Source: Streptomyces sp. HUAS 15-9
GTDB lineage: Bacteria > Actinomycetota > Actinomycetes > Streptomycetales > Streptomycetaceae
DNA length: 64,000 bases
Assembly: GCF_025642155.1 (NCBI RefSeq)
Contig: NZ_CP106798.1
Location: forward strand, 2,170,001 to 2,234,000
Direction of reading: 5' to 3'
Every line of letters starts with the position of its first letter. Within the stretch, counting starts at the first letter, position 1. Below the pieces are notes generated by a model. The model made no database searches. It saw only the letters and a list, made by a program, of their open reading frames with translations, and was not told where the DNA came from. This document shows, piece after piece, positions 9,503-19,558 of this stretch. The position numbers and the translations under genes were made by a program.

Positions 9503-10564
9503 ATGCCCACCATGGCCGACGTCGCACGGAGCGCCGGAGTCTCCGTGGCGACCGTCTCCCACGTGCTCAACGGCACGCGTCCGGTGCTGCCCCACACCCG
9601 TCGGGCGGTGCTGGACGCGATCGACGAGCTCGGCTACACGCCCAACACGCTCGCCCGCTCCCTGGTGACCTCCCGCACCCGCTCCATCGGGCTCGCGGTC
9701 TCGGCCATCAGCAACCCCTACTTCACGGAGATCCTCCAGGGCGTCGAGGCCGGCGCCCTGGAGGAGGGCTACAGCCTGCTCATCGCCGACCCGCACGACG
9801 ACCCCGGGCACGAACGCAAGGTCGTCCAGCTCCTCCATGAGCGACGCGTGGACGGCATGATCGTCGCCCCCTCCGCCGACCCTCGGGAGCTCGTCGCCTA
9901 TCTGGGCCGCCACGCTGTGCCGACCGTGTTCCTGGACCGCGTGATCGACGCCCACACCGACGGCGCCCCACGCTTCGACCAGGTCTGCGCCGAGAACACC
10001 GACCCGATGGCCCGGCTCGTCACCCACCTCGCCGAGCGGGGCCATGGCCGGATCGGCCTGGTCGCGGGCCTGCCCGGGCTCAGCACCACCGGCGAGCGGA
10101 TCACGGGCTACCGGCAGGGCCTGGCCGCCGCCGGTCTGGTCCACGACGAACGCCTCGTGGCCCCGGGCAACTCCGAGTCGGCGCGTGCCGAGCGGGCCAC
10201 CTCGGACCTGCTCTCCCTCGCCGACCCGCCGACGGCACTGATCACCGCCAACAACGCGATGACCATCGGTGCTCTGCGCGCCCTGCGCGAACGCGGCCTG
10301 AGCGTGCCCGACGACATCGCCCTGTGCTGCTTCGACGACTTCGCCTGGGCGGATCTGTTCTCGCCCCGGCTCACCGCGATCGCCCAGCCCAGCAGGGAGA
10401 TCGGCGCGCAGGCCGTCCGGGTGCTGCTGGACCGCCTGGCCGCGCCGGACCGGCCCGCCCGGACCGTGCGGCTGCCCTGTGCCTTCGTCCACCGCACGTC
10501 GTGCGGCTGCCCGGAGCGGCCCGAGGGGGCCGCCGACCAGTCCAGGAAAGGAAGCGACTCGTGA
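9503..10564 (+). CDS. LacI-family transcriptional regulator
   Basis: A 353-residue sugar-responsive repressor. The HTH is at residues 4-25 (MADVARSAGVSVATVSHVLN) with the hinge LGYTPNTLARSL, then a periplasmic-binding-protein-like sensor domain (SIGLAVSAISNPYFTEI through the C-terminus). ATG 9503 is chosen over ATG 9512 because AGGAG at 9494-9498 has the better spacing. The stop overlaps the GTG of the kinase gene as GTGA, so the two are co-translated. The palindromic operator upstream suggests negative autoregulation, released by the sugar or sugar phosphate the kinase handles. Confidence 0.95.
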   Translation: MPTMADVARSAGVSVATVSHVLNGTRPVLPHTRRAVLDAIDELGYTPNTLARSLVTSRTRSIGLAVSAISNPYFTEILQGVEAGALEEGYSLLIADPHDDPGHERKVVQLLHERRVDGMIVAPSADPRELVAYLGRHAVPTVFLDRVIDAHTDGAPRFDQVCAENTDPMARLVTHLAERGHGRIGLVAGLPGLSTTGERITGYRQGLAAAGLVHDERLVAPGNSESARAERATSDLLSLADPPTALITANNAMTIGALRALRERGLSVPDDIALCCFDDFAWADLFSPRLTAIAQPSREIGAQAVRVLLDRLAAPDRPARTVRLPCAFVHRTSCGCPERPEGAADQSRKGSDS

Positions 10565-11472
10565 TCGTCGTCGCCGGTGAGGCACTGATCGACCTCGTAC
10601 CGCAGGGCACGGGTGCCCTGGCGGACCTGAAGCCGGCGCTCGGCGGCGGCCCCTACAACACGGCCGTGGCCCTCGGCCGACTCGGCTCCCCCACGGCCTT
10701 CTGTTCCCGCACCTCGTGCGACCCCTTCGGCGAGGCCCTGCTCGACGGGCTGCGCCGGGCCGGCGTGGACGTCTCCCGCGTGCAGCGCGGCACGGAGCCG
10801 ACCACGCTCGCGGTCGCCACGGTCGACGGGAACGGGTCGGCCGCCTACTCCTTCTACGTCGAAGGCACCGCCGACCGGCGGTTCACGGCCCCCGCCGAGC
10901 TCCCGGCCGCGGCACGCGCGGTGTCCTTCGGGACCTGCTCGCTCGTCCTGGAACCGGGGGCGAGCGCCTACGAGGAGCTGATGCGGACCGCGGCCGGGCA
11001 GGGACTCTTCACCGCGCTCGACCCGAACATCCGGGCGGGTCTGATCCCGGACGCGGATGCCTACCGGGCGCGTTTCAGGAGCTGGCTGCCGTCGGTGACG
11101 CTGCTGAAGGTCTCCGAGGAGGATGCCCAGTGGCTGGGCGGCACCCCGCGCGAGTGGCTGGCCGCGGGCCCCTCGGCCGTGGTGATCACCCGGGGCGGCG
11201 ACGGTCTCACCGCATTCACCCGGGACGGCGCGGAGTACTCCGTGCCGGGCGAGAAGGTCGCGGTCGTCGACACGATCGGCGCCGGCGACACGGTGAACGC
11301 GGCGCTGCTGCACGGCCTGTCCGCGCAAGACGCCCTCTCTGCCGAGGCGCTGGCCGGGCTGGGCGCCGACGGCTGGACGCGGCTGCTGCGGTTCGCGGCG
11401 CGTGCGGCGGCGGTGACCTGTTCACGGGCGGGGGCGGAACCGCCGTTCGCGGCCGAACTCGGGGAGTTCTAG
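10561..11472 (+). CDS. PfkB-family carbohydrate kinase (fructokinase-like)
   Basis: Ribokinase/PfkB-fold kinase of 303 residues that should phosphorylate a free sugar with ATP. The N-terminal signature GEALIDLVP and GGGPYNTAVALGRLG and the C-terminal signature VVDTIGAGDTVNAALL (catalytic Asp in GAGD) are both intact. The start is GTG, overlapping the LacI-family stop by four bases. There is no sugar transporter in the operon, so the sugar cannot be named from context; fructose is the usual guess for this subgroup. A strong terminator follows at 11521-11553. Confidence 0.92.
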   Translation: MIVVAGEALIDLVPQGTGALADLKPALGGGPYNTAVALGRLGSPTAFCSRTSCDPFGEALLDGLRRAGVDVSRVQRGTEPTTLAVATVDGNGSAAYSFYVEGTADRRFTAPAELPAAARAVSFGTCSLVLEPGASAYEELMRTAAGQGLFTALDPNIRAGLIPDADAYRARFRSWLPSVTLLKVSEEDAQWLGGTPREWLAAGPSAVVITRGGDGLTAFTRDGAEYSVPGEKVAVVDTIGAGDTVNAALLHGLSAQDALSAEALAGLGADGWTRLLRFAARAAAVTCSRAGAEPPFAAELGEF

Positions 11473-11520
11473 CCGTACTTTCCACACTTCCAGGGCCGGG
11501 GTGGCTGCTGGTTGAACGAA

Positions 11521-11553
11521 CGGTGCCCCACGGGGAGTTCCCGCGGGGCACCG
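11521..11553. terminator. Bidirectional intrinsic terminator between kinase gene and uvrA
   Basis: A 9-bp stem (CGGTGCCCC at 11521-11529 with GGGGCACCG at 11545-11553) has a nested CGGG/CCCG stem and is followed by TTTTC on the plus strand. It lies between convergent genes. Confidence 0.8.
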
Positions 11554-11591
11554 TTTTCTGGGGATTCGTCAGAGCATGGCCGCCGGCCGGC

Positions 11592-14500
11592 TCACGCCTT
11601 CCGTGCCCGTGTCGTCTTCTTCGCGGGTGCCGCCTTCTTGGTGATCGCTGCCGCCTTCTCGGTCGCCGTGTTGTTGGCGGTCCTGGTCGTCCGGGCCGTG
11701 GCCGTCTTCTTCGCCGGCGACTTGGCGGCGACCGTCTTCCTGGCCGCCGTCTTGCGCTGGGCGGGCACCGACGCCGCGTCGCTGATCCGGTCGGCGCCGA
11801 GGATCTCGCGCAGGAACTTGCCGGTGTGGCTGGCCGGGATCCCGGCGACCTCCTCCGGCGTGCCCTCGGCGACGACGAGCCCGCCGCCGGCGCCGCCCTC
11901 CGGGCCCATGTCGACGACCCAGTCGGCGGTCTTGATCACATCGAGGTTGTGCTCGATGACGATGACCGTGTTGCCCTTGTCGACCAGACCGGACAGGACC
12001 TTCAGCAGCTTGCTGATGTCCTCGAAGTGCAGACCGGTGGTCGGCTCGTCCAGGACGTAGACCGTGCGGCCGGTGGAGCGCTTCTGCAGCTCGCTGGCGA
12101 GCTTGACGCGCTGCGCCTCACCGCCGGACAGGGTGGTCGCGGACTGTCCGAGCCGGACATAGCCGAGCCCGACGTCCTTGAGCGTGTTGAGGTGGCGGGC
12201 GATCGCGGGGACGGCCTCGAAGAACTCCGTCGCCTCCTCGATCGGCATGTTCAGCACGTCGGCGATGGACTTGCCCTTGTAGTGGACGTCCAGCGTCTCC
12301 CGGTTGTAGCGGGCGCCGTGGCAGACCTCGCACGGGACGTAGACGTCCGGGAGGAAGTTCATCTCGATCTTGATCGTGCCGTCGCCCGCGCAGTTCTCGC
12401 AGCGGCCGCCCTTGACGTTGAAGGAGAAGCGGCCGGGCAGATAGCCGCGGACCTTCGCCTCGGTCGTCTCGGCGAACAGCTTGCGGACGTGGTCGAAGAC
12501 GCCGGTGTACGTCGCCGGGTTGGACCGCGGGGTGCGGCCGATGGGCGACTGGTCGACGTGCACGACCTTGTCGACGAGGTCGTCGCCGTCCACGCGCGTG
12601 TGCCGGCCGGGGACGTTCCTCGCGCCGTTCAGCTCGCGGGCCAGGTGCGTGTAGAGGATGTCGTTGACCAGCGTCGACTTGCCGGATCCGGAGACTCCCG
12701 TGACGGCGGTGAACAGGCCCAGCGGGAAGGAGACGTCGATGTCCTGCAGGTTGTTCTCGCGGGCGCCGTGCACCGTGAGCCGACGGGACGGGTCCTGGGG
12801 GCGCCGGATGTCGGGCAGCGGGATCGACTTCTTGCCGGACAGATACTGACCGGTCATGGACTCGGCGTTGGCCAGCAGTTCCTTGAGCGAGCCGCTGTGC
12901 ACGACCTTGCCGCCGTGCTCGCCCGCGCCGGGGCCGATGTCGACGACCCAGTCGGCGACCTTGATGGTGTCCTCGTCGTGCTCGACGACGATGAGCGTGT
13001 TGCCCATGTCGCGCAGCCGGACCAGGGTCTCGATGAGGCGGTGGTTGTCCCGCTGGTGCAGACCGATGGACGGCTCGTCCAGCACGTACAGCACGCCGAC
13101 CAGGCCGGAGCCGATCTGCGTGGCCAGGCGGATGCGCTGGGCCTCGCCGCCGGAGAGCGTGCCGGCCGCGCGGTTGAGCGAGAGGTAGTCCAGGCCGACG
13201 TCGACCAGGAACCGCAGACGCTCGTTGACCTCCTTCAGCACGCGCTCGGCGATCTTCTTGTCGCGGGCGTTGAGCTTCAGCTCGCCCAGGAAGTCCGCGC
13301 AGTCGCTGATGGACATCGCGGAGACCTCGGCGATCGACTTTTCCATGATCGTGACTGCGAGGACGATCGGCTTCAGGCGCGTGCCCGCACAGGTGGGGCA
13401 GGGCACCTCGCGCATATAGCCCTCGAAGCGCTCGCGGCTGGCGTCGCTCTCGGCCTCGCTGTGCCGGCGCTTGACGAAGGGGACGGCACCCTCGAAGGGC
13501 GTGGTGTACACGCGCTCACGGCCGTACCTGTTGCGGTAGCGGACCTCGATCTGCGTCTTGTGGCCGTACAGCAGGGCCTTCTTGGCGCGCTGCGGCAGAC
13601 CGGCGAAGGGGATGTCCGTACGGAATCCCAGCGCGTCCGCCAGGGCGCCGATCAGGCGGCCGAAGTAGTCCTTGGTGTGCCCGTGCGACCAGGGGTGGAT
13701 GGCGCCCTCGTCCAGGGACTTGTCCTCGTCCGGGACGATCAGCTCCGCGTCGACCTCCATGCGCGTGCCGATGCCGGTGCACTCGGGGCAGGCGCCGAAG
13801 GGCGAGTTGAAGGAGAAGGAGCGCGGCTCCAGTTCCTCGAAGGACAGGTCGTCGTACGGGCAGTACAGGTGCTCCGAGTACATGCGCTCGCGCTCGGGGT
13901 CGTCCGCGGGGAGGTCGACGAAGTCAAGAACGACCATGCCACCGGACAGGCCGAGAGCGGTCTCCACGGAGTCGGTGAGCCGGCGCTTGGCGGAGTCCTT
14001 GACCGTGAGGCGGTCGATGACCACCTCGATGGTGTGCTTCTCCTGCTTCTTCAGGGCGGGCGGGTCGGAGAGCTGGATGGTCTCGCCGTCCACGCGCGCG
14101 CGGCTGTAGCCCTTGGTCTGGAGGTCCGCGAACAGGTCGACGAACTCTCCCTTGCGCTCGCGCACGAGCGGCGAGAGCACCTGGAAGCGGCTCCCCTCCG
14201 GCAGTTCCAGGACCTTATCGACGATCGCCTGCGGCGATTGGCGCGAGATGGGGCGGCCGCACTCGGGGCAGTGCGGCTTGCCGATGCGCGCGAAGAGCAG
14301 CCGCAGGTAGTCGTAGACCTCGGTGATGGTGCCGACCGTCGAGCGCGGGTTGCGCGAGGTCGACTTCTGGTCGATGGAGACCGCCGGGGACAGGCCCTCG
14401 ATGAAGTCGACGTCCGGCTTGTCCATCTGGCCGAGGAACTGACGGGCGTACGAGGAGAGCGACTCCACGTAACGCCGCTGGCCCTCGGCGAAGATCGTGT

Positions 14501-14630
14501 CGAACGCCAGCGAGGACTTGCCCGAACCCGACAGGCCCGTGAAGACGATGAGCGAGTCGCGTGGCAGGTCGAGCGAGACATTCTTCAGGTTGTGCTCGCG
14601 CGCGCCACGGACGATGAGACGGTCGGCCAC
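11592..14630 (-). CDS. uvrA: Excinuclease ABC subunit UvrA
   Basis: Damage-recognition ATPase of nucleotide excision repair, an ABC-type dimer that loads UvrB. Two ABC modules are visible: the first Walker [14 protein letters not shown] near residue 30 and the second [13 protein letters not shown] near 650, each with LSGGEAQR signatures. Zinc-binding cysteine pairs occur in [24 protein letters not shown] and [11 protein letters not shown] 14630 gives the usual [18 protein letters not shown] start. A GTG at 14642 is also in frame but has no room for a ribosome site. The last ~60 residues are a Lys/Ala/Thr-rich basic tail found in Streptomyces UvrA. Confidence 0.98.
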   Translation of the reverse strand: MADRLIVRGAREHNLKNVSLDLPRDSLIVFTGLSGSGKSSLAFDTIFAEGQRRYVESLSSYARQFLGQMDKPDVDFIEGLSPAVSIDQKSTSRNPRSTVGTITEVYDYLRLLFARIGKPHCPECGRPISRQSPQAIVDKVLELPEGSRFQVLSPLVRERKGEFVDLFADLQTKGYSRARVDGETIQLSDPPALKKQEKHTIEVVIDRLTVKDSAKRRLTDSVETALGLSGGMVVLDFVDLPADDPERERMYSEHLYCPYDDLSFEELEPRSFSFNSPFGACPECTGIGTRMEVDAELIVPDEDKSLDEGAIHPWSHGHTKDYFGRLIGALADALGFRTDIPFAGLPQRAKKALLYGHKTQIEVRYRNRYGRERVYTTPFEGAVPFVKRRHSEAESDASRERFEGYMREVPCPTCAGTRLKPIVLAVTIMEKSIAEVSAMSISDCADFLGELKLNARDKKIAERVLKEVNERLRFLVDVGLDYLSLNRAAGTLSGGEAQRIRLATQIGSGLVGVLYVLDEPSIGLHQRDNHRLIETLVRLRDMGNTLIVVEHDEDTIKVADWVVDIGPGAGEHGGKVVHSGSLKELLANAESMTGQYLSGKKSIPLPDIRRPQDPSRRLTVHGARENNLQDIDVSFPLGLFTAVTGVSGSGKSTLVNDILYTHLARELNGARNVPGRHTRVDGDDLVDKVVHVDQSPIGRTPRSNPATYTGVFDHVRKLFAETTEAKVRGYLPGRFSFNVKGGRCENCAGDGTIKIEMNFLPDVYVPCEVCHGARYNRETLDVHYKGKSIADVLNMPIEEATEFFEAVPAIARHLNTLKDVGLGYVRLGQSATTLSGGEAQRVKLASELQKRSTGRTVYVLDEPTTGLHFEDISKLLKVLSGLVDKGNTVIVIEHNLDVIKTADWVVDMGPEGGAGGGLVVAEGTPEEVAGIPASHTGKFLREILGADRISDAASVPAQRKTAARKTVAAKSPAKKTATARTTRTANNTATEKAAAITKKAAPAKKTTRARKA

Positions 14631-14841
14631 GCCGGTCCGCACCTTTCTTGAGAGAAGTGACAGGGGCGGGGCCCCCGTCGTTCTTCAGACTAGGGGGAGC
14701 CACTGACAACGCCGGTCGGATTCCCGGTTCCGTAAACAATCCCGGCCCATCCAGCATGCCCGACGCCGCACCCGACCATATAGCACGCACATTCGATTTG
14801 CGGGGCTGACCCACCACCTTCACCCGAAGGAGTGGCGGGGT

Positions 14842-14847
14842 TAGGGT
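14842..14847 (+). promoter_or_regulatory. Promoter of leaderless gene at 14855 (-35 TTCACC, -10 TAGGGT)
   Basis: TTCACC at 14819-14824, a 17-bp spacer, TAGGGT at 14842-14847, then 7 nt to ATG 14855. This is the best complete -35/-10 pair among the leaderless candidates in the window. Confidence 0.65.
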
Positions 14848-14854
14848 CGGCCTC

Positions 14855-15544
14855 ATGATGGATCACGCGCGTGACCTGGCGTCTGTACGTGACGCGACCG
14901 AACGGCTCCTCACCGCAGCCGCCGCACTGGACAACGCGTCCACCGCCGAGCCGTCACGGCTGCCCGGCTGGACCCGTGGCCATGTCCTCGCCCACCTCGC
15001 CCGCAACGCGGACGCGCTGGTGAACGTCCTCGAAGGGCGCCCCATGTACGAGTCGGGGGAGGCCCGCGACGCCGACATCGAACGGGACGCCCCGCGCGCC
15101 CTCGACGTCCAGCTCGCCGACCTGCGCGAGAGCGGCGCACGCTTCCAGGCGGCGGGGGCCGCGCCCGCGGACTGGGCGCGCACGGTGGAGCTGCGCAACG
15201 GGGTCACCGACTCGGCGTCCCGGGTGCCGTTCCGGCGGTGGGTCGAGGTCGAGCTGCACCATGTGGACCTGGGGATCGGGTACGAGCTGGAGGATCTTCC
15301 GGCGGACTTCACTCAGCGGGAGACCGACTTCCTCGCGGAGCGCTTCGGCGGACACCCGAGCGTGCCCTCGACCGCTCTGGTCGCCGACGGCGGCCGCACC
15401 TGGACCACGGGCGGCGGCGCGCCGGGCGGCCCGATCGCGGTGGAGGGCACGGCCGCCGATCTCCTCGGCTGGCTCGCCGGCCGCCGGGACGGCTCGGGGC
15501 TGACGGTGAAGGGCGGCGAACTGCCGACGCTCCCCCCGCTGTAG
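14855..15544 (+). CDS. Mycothiol-dependent maleylpyruvate isomerase-family protein
   Basis: A 229-residue member of the DinB-like MDMPI superfamily, which uses mycothiol as cofactor or protects against electrophiles. The metal-binding histidines are in GWTRGHVLAHLARNADAL (about 38-55) and in VEVELHHVDLGIGYE (about 130-144). The C-terminal domain carries GTAADLLGWLAGR. The true substrate need not be maleylpyruvate. The start is set by a promoter placed for a leaderless message. It is followed 45 bp later by a metallo-beta-lactamase-fold hydrolase, an arrangement I recall next to uvrA in other Streptomyces. Confidence 0.88.
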   Translation: MMDHARDLASVRDATERLLTAAAALDNASTAEPSRLPGWTRGHVLAHLARNADALVNVLEGRPMYESGEARDADIERDAPRALDVQLADLRESGARFQAAGAAPADWARTVELRNGVTDSASRVPFRRWVEVELHHVDLGIGYELEDLPADFTQRETDFLAERFGGHPSVPSTALVADGGRTWTTGGGAPGGPIAVEGTAADLLGWLAGRRDGSGLTVKGGELPTLPPL

Positions 15545-15577
15545 CACGTGGACGCCGCCCGGTCCGCTCCCCCGCTA

Positions 15578-15583
15578 TAGGCT
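15578..15583 (+). promoter_or_regulatory. -10 hexamer of leaderless gene at 15590
   Basis: TAGGCT followed by 6 nt and then the ATG. No ribosome-binding site is present upstream of the start. Confidence 0.5.
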
Positions 15584-15589
15584 GCCGCC

Positions 15590-16246
15590 ATGACGTACAG
15601 CGGTGAGGTGACGGTCGGCGGACCGGCGGACGTGCACGAGCTGAAGGACCTGATGATCACCAAGATCGCGGTCGGCCCGATGGACAACAACGCTTATCTG
15701 CTGCGCTGCCGGGCCACGGACGAGCAGCTGCTGATCGACGCCGCGAACGAGGCGCAGACACTGCTCGGCATGATCGGTGACGACGGCATCGCGTCCGTCG
15801 TCACCACGCATCAGCACGGTGACCACTGGCAGGCGCTCGGCGAGGTCGTGGCGGTCACGGGCGCGCGTACGTACGCCGGGCGGGAGGACGCCCCCGGTAT
15901 CCCGGTGCCGACCGACGTCCTGGTCGACGACGGTGATGTGATCCGGGTGGGGCGTGTGGAGCTCACCGCGCGCCATCTGGTGGGGCACACGCCGGGGTCG
16001 ATCGCGCTGGTCTACGACGACCCGCACGGCCACCCGCACGTCTTCACCGGGGACTGTCTGTTCCCGGGCGGTGTGGGCAACACGCGCAAGGATCCGAAGG
16101 CGTTCGCCAGTCTGATCCATGACGTCGAGACGAAGATCTTCGGCGCGCTGCCGGACGAGACCTGGGTCTACCCGGGGCACGGCAACGACACCACGCTGGG
16201 CGCCGAGCGCCCGCATCTGCCGGAGTGGCACGCGCGCGGGTGGTGA
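15590..16246 (+). CDS. Metallo-beta-lactamase-fold hydrolase (glyoxalase II-like)
   Basis: A 218-residue zinc hydrolase of the glyoxalase II/MBL superfamily. The metal-binding HxHxDH motif is at H74-Q-H76-G-D78-H79, followed by GHTPGS, the bridging Asp in FTGDCLFPGG and the last His in YPGHGNDTT. Proteins of this type cleave thioesters such as S-acyl thiols; a mycothiol thioester is plausible given its neighbour, but that is inference. Leaderless-type start. Confidence 0.92.
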   Translation: MTYSGEVTVGGPADVHELKDLMITKIAVGPMDNNAYLLRCRATDEQLLIDAANEAQTLLGMIGDDGIASVVTTHQHGDHWQALGEVVAVTGARTYAGREDAPGIPVPTDVLVDDGDVIRVGRVELTARHLVGHTPGSIALVYDDPHGHPHVFTGDCLFPGGVGNTRKDPKAFASLIHDVETKIFGALPDETWVYPGHGNDTTLGAERPHLPEWHARGW

Positions 16247-16298
16247 GCGCGGCCCCGGCCAGGACGCCGGGCCCGGCGCGAACTTTGTACGTGCGCCC

Positions 16299-16317
16299 CG
16301 CGCAAGCGCGTTGCGCG
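16299..16317. terminator. Hairpin between convergent MBL hydrolase and aroQ
   Basis: CGCGCAA (16299-16305) and TTGCGCG (16311-16317) form a 7-bp stem with a 5-base loop. It lies 53 bp after the hydrolase stop and no T-run follows. The rest of the 299-bp gap to aroQ holds a short repeat at 16483 and no gene that I can support. Confidence 0.4.
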
Positions 16318-16482
16318 CGCCCCGTGTGAATCGTTCGCACGCGCCGGTGACCCGCGCGCGCTCCCGGTGCTCGTTGTCGGGCAGTCAACTGGAAGCAGCC
16401 CCGCACAGGATGACGGCTCCTGCGCGGTATGGGCCGCCGGTCTTCCGAACCCCGCCCTCGGCCGGCGGCCCAGGCCTGAGCA

Positions 16483-16532
16483 CCTATGGACGTCAGTACC
16501 TATAGGACGTCGGTACGCCTAGGGCGTCGGTC
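16483..16532. repeat. Three degenerate 16-19-bp repeats
   Basis: CCTATGGACGTCAGTA (16483), CCTATAGGACGTCGGTA (16499) and CCTAGGGCGTCGGT (16518) follow one another just downstream of the aroQ stop. The function is unknown. Confidence 0.55.
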
Positions 16533-16545
16533 GCCTTTTCAAACG

Positions 16546-17019
16546 CTACGTGTCGGCCTGTGCGGCCCCCACCAGCGCCGCCACCCGCTCCACGCCGAAC
16601 ACATATCCCTGCACGCCGCACCCGGCGATGACGCCGTCGGCGCGCAGGGAGACGTACGAGTGGTGCCGGAACGACTCGCGCTGGTGGATGTTGGAGATGT
16701 GCACCTCCAGGACCGGCATGCCGTCGCAGGTGTTCAGCGCGTCCAGAATCGCGACGGACGTGTGTGAGTAGGCGCCGGGGTTGATGACGATCCCGCAGTG
16801 GTGGAGCCGCGCCTCGTGGATCCAGTCCACCAACTCGCCCTCGTGGTTGGACTGCCGGAAGTCCACCGTCCCGCCGTGCGCCGCCGCGGCCTTGGCGCAC
16901 AGGGCCTCGACGTCGGCGAGCGTGTCGGAGCCGTAGATCTCCGGCTGACGCTGGCCGAGCAGATTGAGGTTGGGCCCGTTGAGGATCATGATCGGGGCGT
17001 TGGCCAGGGTGCGGGGCAC
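16546..17019 (-). CDS. aroQ: Type II 3-dehydroquinate dehydratase
   Basis: Third step of the shikimate pathway: 3-dehydroquinate to 3-dehydroshikimate through an enolate intermediate in a dodecameric enzyme. At 157 residues it has the length of the crystallised S. coelicolor enzyme. Seen motifs: [11 protein letters not shown], the catalytic Tyr29 in QPEIYG, the [10 protein letters not shown] loop and the His/substrate loop [18 protein letters not shown]. The GTG start at 17019 has GGAGG at good spacing. No other shikimate gene is in the window. Confidence 0.97.
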   Translation of the reverse strand: MPRTLANAPIMILNGPNLNLLGQRQPEIYGSDTLADVEALCAKAAAAHGGTVDFRQSNHEGELVDWIHEARLHHCGIVINPGAYSHTSVAILDALNTCDGMPVLEVHISNIHQRESFRHHSYVSLRADGVIAGCGVQGYVFGVERVAALVGAAQADT

Positions 17020-17109
17020 GGTTCCTCCGGTCCGTTCGGGGTGGGCGGTCGCCAAGGGACCGCTGCTCAGACCCGGTTTATCACGGTGCGGCGAGGAGAC
17101 AAGGGCCCG

Positions 17110-17115
17110 TACTCT
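17110..17115 (+). promoter_or_regulatory. -10 hexamer of leaderless gene at 17122
   Basis: TACTCT, then 6 nt, then ATG. No Shine-Dalgarno sequence precedes the start. Confidence 0.5.
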
Positions 17116-17121
17116 CCCGGC

Positions 17122-18168
17122 ATGACGATGCCTGCGTATCCTCCCAAGCCCTCGCCCGGCGACCGCGTGGCCGTCGTCTCCCCCTCGTCCGGGCTGGCGG
17201 AACTCTTCCCGCGGCCCTACGAGCTGGGTCTGCGGCGGCTGCGCGAGGAGTACGGCCTCGTACCCGTCGAGTACCCGACGACCAGGAGGATGGGCACGTC
17301 GCCGCGGGACCGCGCCGACGACATCCACGCGGCGTTCGCCGACCCGGACATCAAGGCGGTCGCCGCCACGATCGGCGGTGAGGACCAGATCACGGTGCTG
17401 CCGCTGCTGGACCGGGAGTTGATCCGGGCCAACCCGAAGCCGTTCTTCGGGATGAGCGACAACACGAACCTGCTCGCGTACCTGCGCAATGCCGGAATCG
17501 TCGGCTACCACGGTGCGATGGTGATGTGCGAGCTGGGCCGCCCCGGAGCCCTGCATCCGCGGACCGCCGAGTCCCTCAGGGCCGCGCTGTTCACCTCCGG
17601 GGAGTACGAACTCCGGCCCGCCGAGCGCTGGAACGACGTCGACCGCGACTGGGCCGACCCCGCCACCTTCGACGCGGAACCGCAGTCCCGGCCCGGCACC
17701 GGCTGGACCTGGCTGAACGCCGACCGGGTCGTCGAGGGCCGTGGCTGGGGCGGAAACCTGGAGATCCTCGGGTGGCTGCTGATGGCCGACCGCGAGGTCT
17801 CGCACGATCTCACGGAGTACGACGGCGGTGTCCTGTTCCTGGAGACCTCCGAGGAACTGCCGAGCGCCACGGAGGTCTTCCGGACCCTGCGCAACTTCGG
17901 CGAGCGTGGCCTGCTGCGGCAGTTCTCCGCCCTGCTGATGGGCCGCCCCAAGAGCTGGTCCTTCGAGCGGCCCAACAGTCCCCGGGAGGCGGCGCGTTAC
18001 GCGACGGAGCAGCGCGAGGCCGTGCGGCGCGCGCTGAAGACATACGCGCCGAACATGCTCGCCGTCCTCGATGTGGATCTGGGCCACACCGACCCCCAAC
18101 TCGTCATCCCCTATGGGGGCGTGATCCGCGTGGACGGACCGGCCCGGCGCATCATCGTCACCTACTGA
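17122..18168 (+). CDS. S66-family LD-carboxypeptidase-like protein
   Basis: A 348-residue member of peptidase family S66, which trims the terminal D-Ala from tetrapeptide stems in murein recycling, or in the MccF branch cleaves aminoacyl-nucleotide antibiotics. Seen: VAVVSPSSG near the N-terminus, the nucleophile Ser in [13 protein letters not shown] (about 115), a conserved [11 protein letters not shown] segment and the His region [18 protein letters not shown] at the C-terminus. No signal peptide is present. The length and the [13 protein letters not shown] motif resemble the MccF-type subgroup, so an immunity-like role cannot be excluded. Confidence 0.88.
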   Translation: MTMPAYPPKPSPGDRVAVVSPSSGLAELFPRPYELGLRRLREEYGLVPVEYPTTRRMGTSPRDRADDIHAAFADPDIKAVAATIGGEDQITVLPLLDRELIRANPKPFFGMSDNTNLLAYLRNAGIVGYHGAMVMCELGRPGALHPRTAESLRAALFTSGEYELRPAERWNDVDRDWADPATFDAEPQSRPGTGWTWLNADRVVEGRGWGGNLEILGWLLMADREVSHDLTEYDGGVLFLETSEELPSATEVFRTLRNFGERGLLRQFSALLMGRPKSWSFERPNSPREAARYATEQREAVRRALKTYAPNMLAVLDVDLGHTDPQLVIPYGGVIRVDGPARRIIVTY

Positions 18169-18227
18169 CGCGGGCCGCACTCCCCACGCCCGCGTAACCA
18201 GCGATCACCGTGGGTAGTTGACCCGAC

Positions 18228-19526
18228 ATGCGCGATCTACGCACCGTAAGGGCGCCCTCCATGCTGCGGATGGCCGCCGCCTCCCTCGCCGGGACCGCCA
18301 TCGAGTTCTACGACTTCTTCGTCTACGGGACGGCGGCGGCCCTCGTCCTGGGGCCGCTGTTCTTCCCGACGTTCTCACCCCTGGCGGGGACGCTGGCGGC
18401 CTTCGGGACGTTCGGAGTGGGGTTCGTGGCCCGGCCGCTGGGCTCGATGCTCTTCGGGCACATCGGGGACCGGCGCGGGCGGCGGCCCGTTCTCGTCGTC
18501 TCGCTCCTGCTGACCGCCGCCTCGACCGTCGCGGTCGGCTGTGTGCCGACGTACGGCTCGATCGGCGTCACCGCTCCCCTGCTACTGCTCGTCCTGCGCT
18601 TCCTGCAAGGGCTCGGGCTCGGCGGGGAGTGGGGCGGGGCGGTGCTGCTGACCGCGGAACACGCGCCCGCCGGGCGGCGTGCGCTGTGGTCGAGCTTTCC
18701 GCAGATCGGGCCCGCCATCGGCTTCCTGCTCGCCAACGGCGTGATGCTGGCGCTGTCGGCGACACTGTCCGACGCGCAGTTCGCGCAGTGGGGATGGCGG
18801 GTGCCGTTCTGGGCGGCCGGAGCGCTGGCCCTGGCCGGTCTGTGGCTGCGCTCCTCGCTCACCGAGAGTCCCCGGTTCCTCGAGATCGAGGACCACGCGC
18901 GCGTGCCGCTCGCCGAGGTCGTACGGCACCACTGGCGGCTGGTACTGCTGACGGCCGGGGCGCTCGCGGTGGGATACGCGGTGTTCTACGCGGTGACGAC
19001 CTGGTCCCTGGCCTATGGGACCGAACGGCTCGGGGTGAGCCGTACCGTCATGCTGACCTGCATCATGGCCGCCGTGGTGGTGAAGGGGGCGCTCACACCC
19101 GTGATGGCGCTGCTCGGGGACCGCTACGGGCGGCGGCCGCTGTGCCTGGCGGGGTGCACGGCGATTGCCGTGTGGATGTTCCCGATGGTCGCGCTGCTGG
19201 CGACGGCCGAGCCGCTGCTGATGTTCCTCGGCTTCCTGGGGGCGCTGGCGGCGTTCATCACCATGTTCGCGGTGATCGCCGCCTATCTGCCGGAGCTGTA
19301 CGAGCCGCGGGTGCGGTGCACGGGCGCCGCGGTGGGCTACAACCTCGGCGGGGTCCTCGGGGGCGCGCTCACGCCGATCGTGGCGACGGCGCTCGCGGAG
19401 CACAGCGGGCGCGTTCCATGGGGTGTGGGCGCGTATCTGACGGGGATCGCGCTGCTCAGCCTGGGGTGCTTCGCACTGCTGCCGGAGACCCGCCCGGTGC
19501 CGGTGGCCGTGGTGGAGCCCGCCTGA
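18228..19526 (+). CDS. MHS-family MFS transporter
   Basis: A 432-residue major facilitator of the metabolite:H+ symporter branch (ProP/KgtP/ShiA type). It has about 12 hydrophobic segments. Signature stretches are GTAIEFYDFFVYGTAAALV near residue 22, the loop GHIGDRRGRRPVL after helix 2 and the LRFLQGLGLGGEWGGAVLL motif of helix 4. A second DRYGRR loop follows at mid-protein. It probably imports an organic acid or osmolyte with protons; the substrate cannot be read from the sequence or the neighbours. Confidence 0.92.
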   Translation: MRDLRTVRAPSMLRMAAASLAGTAIEFYDFFVYGTAAALVLGPLFFPTFSPLAGTLAAFGTFGVGFVARPLGSMLFGHIGDRRGRRPVLVVSLLLTAASTVAVGCVPTYGSIGVTAPLLLLVLRFLQGLGLGGEWGGAVLLTAEHAPAGRRALWSSFPQIGPAIGFLLANGVMLALSATLSDAQFAQWGWRVPFWAAGALALAGLWLRSSLTESPRFLEIEDHARVPLAEVVRHHWRLVLLTAGALAVGYAVFYAVTTWSLAYGTERLGVSRTVMLTCIMAAVVVKGALTPVMALLGDRYGRRPLCLAGCTAIAVWMFPMVALLATAEPLLMFLGFLGALAAFITMFAVIAAYLPELYEPRVRCTGAAVGYNLGGVLGGALTPIVATALAEHSGRVPWGVGAYLTGIALLSLGCFALLPETRPVPVAVVEPA

Positions 19527-19558
19527 CGGGTGGTCCGGCGACGGGCGGGTGAGGTCCG

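Noticed and set aside
10716..14651. A 1311-residue plus-strand open frame
   Set aside because: It runs antisense through uvrA. Such long antisense frames are normal in high-GC DNA.
16546..18180. A 544-residue minus-strand frame containing AroQ at its end
   Set aside because: Only the last 157 residues are protein-like. The rest is antisense to the S66 peptidase gene.
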